64,000 nt of DNA, taken from Salinisphaera orenii subsp. orenii MK-B5 (lineage in GTDB: Bacteria > Pseudomonadota > Gammaproteobacteria > Nevskiales > Salinisphaeraceae). The notes under the pieces were generated by a model. That model did not search any database, was not told the DNA's origin, and saw nothing but the letters and a program-made list of their open reading frames with translations. How positions within the stretch are numbered: position 1 is the stretch's first letter; every line of letters begins with the position of its first letter. Location of the stretch: contig NZ_AYKH01000023.1 of NCBI RefSeq assembly GCF_003788635.1, positions 150,677-214,676 on the forward strand. Reading direction: 5' to 3'. Positions 61,532 to 64,000 of this stretch are shown here, piece after piece. A program made the position numbers and the translations under genes.

Positions 61532-62800
61532 ATGGCGCAGAAGCTCACGGATCGGAACGTCAAGGCACTGAAGCCGCCGAGCGGAAAGTACAAGATCACG
61601 TATGACACGGAAGTCCCCGGCTTCGGAATTCGAGTCACGAAAGCCGGCGTCAAGAGCTTCATTTTCAACTACGCCAGCCAAGGGCGTGAACGTCGGTACA
61701 CCATCGGCACCTACCCGGCGTGGAGCGTAGCCGCTGCCCGCGAGGAAGCCGGCGACCTGCGAAAGTATGTTGACCGAGGCGGCGACCCGATGGCGGACAG
61801 GCATGCACGCCGAGCCGAGCCCACGGTTAGCGAACTGTCGACGCGCTATCTCGACGAACACGCCAAGCCGAAAAAGCGGGCTTCCAGCGTGGCCGGTGAC
61901 AAGTTTCTGATCGACCGCCATATCAACCCGGAAATCGGCAATCTGAAAGTGTCCGCCGTCGCGTTCACTGATGTGGATCGCCTGCACCGCAAGCTGAGTG
62001 CTGACACGCCGACTCAGGCAAACCGGGTGCTTGCCCTACTCTCGAAAATGTTCTCGCTGTCGATCCGCTGGCAGTACCGAGCCGATAACCCGGTCAAGGG
62101 CATCGAACGGAATCAGGAAGCGGGACGCAAGCGATACCTGAGCGGCGACGAGATGCAACGGCTCATCAAGGCGCTGAACGAATACCCCTATATCCAGAAG
62201 GTCCGCGCGTCGGCCGAGGAAAAGGCAGAGACCGGGCAGACGTGGAAGATCCTGCATCGCGAGAAGCCGATGCGCCAGCGGCAACAGGCGTGCAACGTCG
62301 TTCGCCTCCTGCTACTGACCGGGGCGCGTAAGGGCGAGGCGCTGGCGGCTCGATGGGACCAATTCGACTTCGCTAAAAAGACCTGGACGAAACCGGGCGC
62401 GACGACCAAGCAAAAGACAGATCACGCCGTACCATTAAGTGCGCCTGCCCTGTCGCTATTGGCTGAAATCGAACAGACCGGACCGTATGTATTTCCCGGC
62501 AAGGACGGTAAACCGCTGGGCGAGATCAAGCACGCTTGGGCCAGCCTACAGAAACTCGCCGACCTCCCCGACGTGCGGCTGCACGATCTTCGCCATACCT
62601 ACGCCAGCCAGCTCGTGAGTGCCGGCCTATCCCTGCCGATCGTTGGGGCGCTGCTGGGGCACACACAGGCCGCGACAACGGCCCGCTATGCGCATTTGAT
62701 GGATGACCCGCTAAGAGAGGCCACCGAGCGTGTCGGCGCGGCTTACGAGGGCGCTGTGAACGGCGGAGAGTCGAACGTCGTCAATCTTCGGGGGCGATGA
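61532..62800 (+). CDS. int: Tyrosine recombinase, P4-type integrase
   Basis: The 422-residue integrase has an N-terminal DUF4102 arm-binding domain (LTDRNVKALKPPSGKYKITYD, DTEVPGFGIRV, GTYPAWSVAAARE), a SAM-like core-binding domain (about 95-190) and a catalytic domain. Catalytic residues are R266 in LTGARKGE, H351 and R354 in HDLRHTYAS, H377 in LLGHTQ and nucleophile Y386 in ARYAHL. All are intact, so it should be active. It reads into the element away from the tRNA fragment and overlaps the next gene by four bases. Confidence 0.95.
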   Translation: MAQKLTDRNVKALKPPSGKYKITYDTEVPGFGIRVTKAGVKSFIFNYASQGRERRYTIGTYPAWSVAAAREEAGDLRKYVDRGGDPMADRHARRAEPTVSELSTRYLDEHAKPKKRASSVAGDKFLIDRHINPEIGNLKVSAVAFTDVDRLHRKLSADTPTQANRVLALLSKMFSLSIRWQYRADNPVKGIERNQEAGRKRYLSGDEMQRLIKALNEYPYIQKVRASAEEKAETGQTWKILHREKPMRQRQQACNVVRLLLLTGARKGEALAARWDQFDFAKKTWTKPGATTKQKTDHAVPLSAPALSLLAEIEQTGPYVFPGKDGKPLGEIKHAWASLQKLADLPDVRLHDLRHTYASQLVSAGLSLPIVGALLGHTQAATTARYAHLMDDPLREATERVGAAYEGAVNGGESNVVNLRGR

Positions 62801-63393
62801 TGGATATTGCATCTTTGCCAAATTGGGGGCCATGGCATGAGGTATTGCAGAACTGGCGCGAGGGTAATTTGACCCGTGCAGAAGTCGTAAATGCTCTGCA
62901 ATCCGATATCGATCCACCGGCACCAGCGAAACAAATGCTGTGCGACGTGGTGATGGACCCACACGAGAAAAGCGTGGGCTGGGCGCGTGGTCCGAAAACC
63001 AGAATCAGCGCGGCCTATGCAAAGCGCTTATTACGTGAATGCGAGCTGTGGCGGGATGACATCGATCGTTATCGCGAATTTGGCGATCACGAGTTCGATA
63101 CTCACGAGTTCAGGGGTTTTGCAGATGAAATTGAGCAGCGGGCGCGCATGAAAGGTACTTCGATGGACTTGGCACTGGAGATGATCGCCGAATCACGCGG
63201 GCTAAACTTCTACACGCTCCGAGACAAGATTCGTGAGGCGAAGCGGCTCGAAGGAGGTCGACTCGTTGAAACGGTAGTCGAGCGTTTTGGCGTGTCTACT
63301 GAAGAAGCGATCGACTTTGTAGCTGAACACTATCGCCACTCTAAAAGCGCCTTGCACCGCTCAGTTAATTGCGAGCATACGAAAAGTAAGTAG
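62797..63393 (+). CDS. Unrecognised element protein coupled to integrase
   Basis: This 198-residue soluble, mostly helical protein has no signal, membrane segment or known motif. Base composition is less GC-rich than the neighbouring host genes. The ATG overlaps the integrase stop (ATGATG), indicating translational coupling, so it might modulate integration or be early cargo. Confidence 0.7.
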   Translation: MMDIASLPNWGPWHEVLQNWREGNLTRAEVVNALQSDIDPPAPAKQMLCDVVMDPHEKSVGWARGPKTRISAAYAKRLLRECELWRDDIDRYREFGDHEFDTHEFRGFADEIEQRARMKGTSMDLALEMIAESRGLNFYTLRDKIREAKRLEGGRLVETVVERFGVSTEEAIDFVAEHYRHSKSALHRSVNCEHTKSK

Positions 63394-63532
63394 TAGAACT
63401 ACTCACTAGAGGATTCGCGCCACCAAAAACCGACACTGACTCTCAAGCATCGACGTTAGGCAGCCGCGACCACACCACCGTTTGTCTGCCGACCGCGATG
63501 CTTCGAATCTCATTCACGAGGTAGAGAGTCAG

Positions 63533-63739
63533 ATGAACCAAGAAAGCAAATCTGCACTTCTGGCGGAGTACTACACCCGCCAAGAGCTTGCCGAAGAATT
63601 GGGCATTACGCAGCGTTCGCTAGAGCGGTGGGCATGGCTGCGCAAAGGCCCGGCCCAGACGCGAATCGGCCAGCGAGTTTATTACCACCGCAGTGCCGTC
63701 GAGAAATGGCTTTCCGAGCAGACGGAGGCCGCGGCATGA
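63533..63739 (+). CDS. AlpA/excisionase-like helix-turn-helix protein
   Basis: This 68-residue protein has the MerR-like winged helix of AlpA/Xis proteins: YYTRQELAEELGITQRSLERWAWLRKGP, then RIGQRVYYHRSAVEKWL. Such proteins activate integrase genes or direct excision. ATG at 63533 follows GAGAG. About 140 bases before it contain no supported gene. Confidence 0.85.
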   Translation: MNQESKSALLAEYYTRQELAEELGITQRSLERWAWLRKGPAQTRIGQRVYYHRSAVEKWLSEQTEAAA

Positions 63740-63975
63740 GCGAGTTCCCCGAGCCGAGCAGCGAATACTACGTTACCGAACGATTCGAGCTTGCCGGTGG
63801 CCAGACCGTCACCGAGTTTGTAGCCGGCCCGTTCGATGATCCCGACGATGCCCGCCATGCCCGCGACTTCATACGCCACGATGCACCGAGTCGTCGTGTT
63901 CGTTGTGTCGAGGTCGTGAGCTTCGGGGACTGCCTGAGCGGTCCCAAAGAAAAAGCCGCCCGGAGCGAATCCTAG
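63736..63975 (+). CDS. Small hypothetical element protein
   Basis: The 79-residue product is soluble and acidic in its first half, ending with a basic tail. It overlaps the AlpA-like gene by four bases (ATGA), which supports translation. No family is recognised. A minus-strand terminator overlaps its last codons. Confidence 0.6.
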   Translation: MSEFPEPSSEYYVTERFELAGGQTVTEFVAGPFDDPDDARHARDFIRHDAPSRRVRCVEVVSFGDCLSGPKEKAARSES

Positions 63976-63981
63976 GCGGCT
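63947..63981 (-). terminator. Minus-strand terminator from a convergent gene
   Basis: AGCCGCC at 63954-63960 and GGCGGCT at 63975-63981 form a stem. Read on the minus strand it leads into TTTTTCTTT, so it probably ends a gene that starts beyond the right edge. Confidence 0.6.
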
Positions 63982-64000
63982 AACTGTGGGCGTAGCAGTG

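Larger units (their letters stand above)
61321..64000 (+). mobile_element. Left end of an integrative element at tRNA-Lys
   Basis: A tyrosine recombinase, an AlpA-like excisionase/regulator and small unknown genes follow directly after a 3' tRNA-Lys fragment. This is the expected structure of one end of a genomic island or prophage integrated in the anticodon-loop region of tRNA-Lys. The restored complete tRNA and the other junction should lie beyond the right edge of the window. Gene content seen so far does not tell what cargo it carries. Confidence 0.75.

Overview
The window is GC-rich, densely packed DNA from a proteobacterium. The form I red-type RuBisCO with CbbX, PaoABC-type and purine-degrading molybdoenzymes, a XoxF quinoprotein and a beta-hydroxyaspartate cluster suggest a facultatively autotrophic, probably marine or saline gammaproteobacterium. 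A Salinisphaera-like organism is my best guess, but that is inference only. No rRNA or CRISPR array was seen.

Layout, left to right. (1) 154-6662, minus strand: a heavy-metal RND efflux operon (CzcI-like, CzcC, CzcB, CzcA and a small membrane protein). (2) 6775-15677: Calvin cycle genes (transketolase, class I aldolase, phosphoribulokinase, divergent cbbR, cbbL, cbbS, cbbX, rpe); the tkt and cbbL promoters share an AT-rich element. (3) 15889-21545: XdhC-like and MocA-like cofactor genes followed by a periplasmic aldehyde oxidoreductase paoABC, then a terminator and a degenerate OmpR-type regulator. (4) 22825-30450: a lanthanide-type XoxF dehydrogenase with its cytochrome, a zinc metallohydrolase, a SoxYZ-like carrier, XoxJ and three unrecognised secreted proteins. 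(5) 31316-54118: a purine/ureide catabolic island. It holds allE, a cytochrome-linked Tat-exported molybdenum hydroxylase, an 8-oxoguanine deaminase, uraH, a purine permease, allantoin racemase, allA, uraD, puuE, a GntR regulator and puuD. Inserted in it is a complete beta-hydroxyaspartate cycle, bhcR-bhcABCD, plus a porin. (6) 54380-60871: tRNA-Leu(UAG), a GAF-PAS-GGDEF-EAL protein, an acetolactate-synthase-like enzyme, a thioesterase, glyoxalase I and a second GntR regulator. (7) 61321-64000: the left end of an integrated element. A displaced 3' half of tRNA-Lys marks the junction, followed by a tyrosine recombinase, an AlpA-like regulator and two unknown genes.

The most interesting unit is region 5. 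Purines are taken through urate, hydroxyisourate and allantoin to ureidoglycolate, and AllA releases glyoxylate. BhcABCD then assimilates glyoxylate plus glycine to oxaloacetate without carbon loss. Near-identical TTGGATACAA-type sites lie ahead of allE, between allA and uraD, ahead of gntR-puuE, between bhcR and bhcA, and ahead of puuD. This suggests one regulon joins purine breakdown to C2 assimilation. One step, allantoate hydrolysis, has no gene in the window. Regions 2-4 together also suggest oxidation of alcohols or aldehydes coupled to CO2 fixation.
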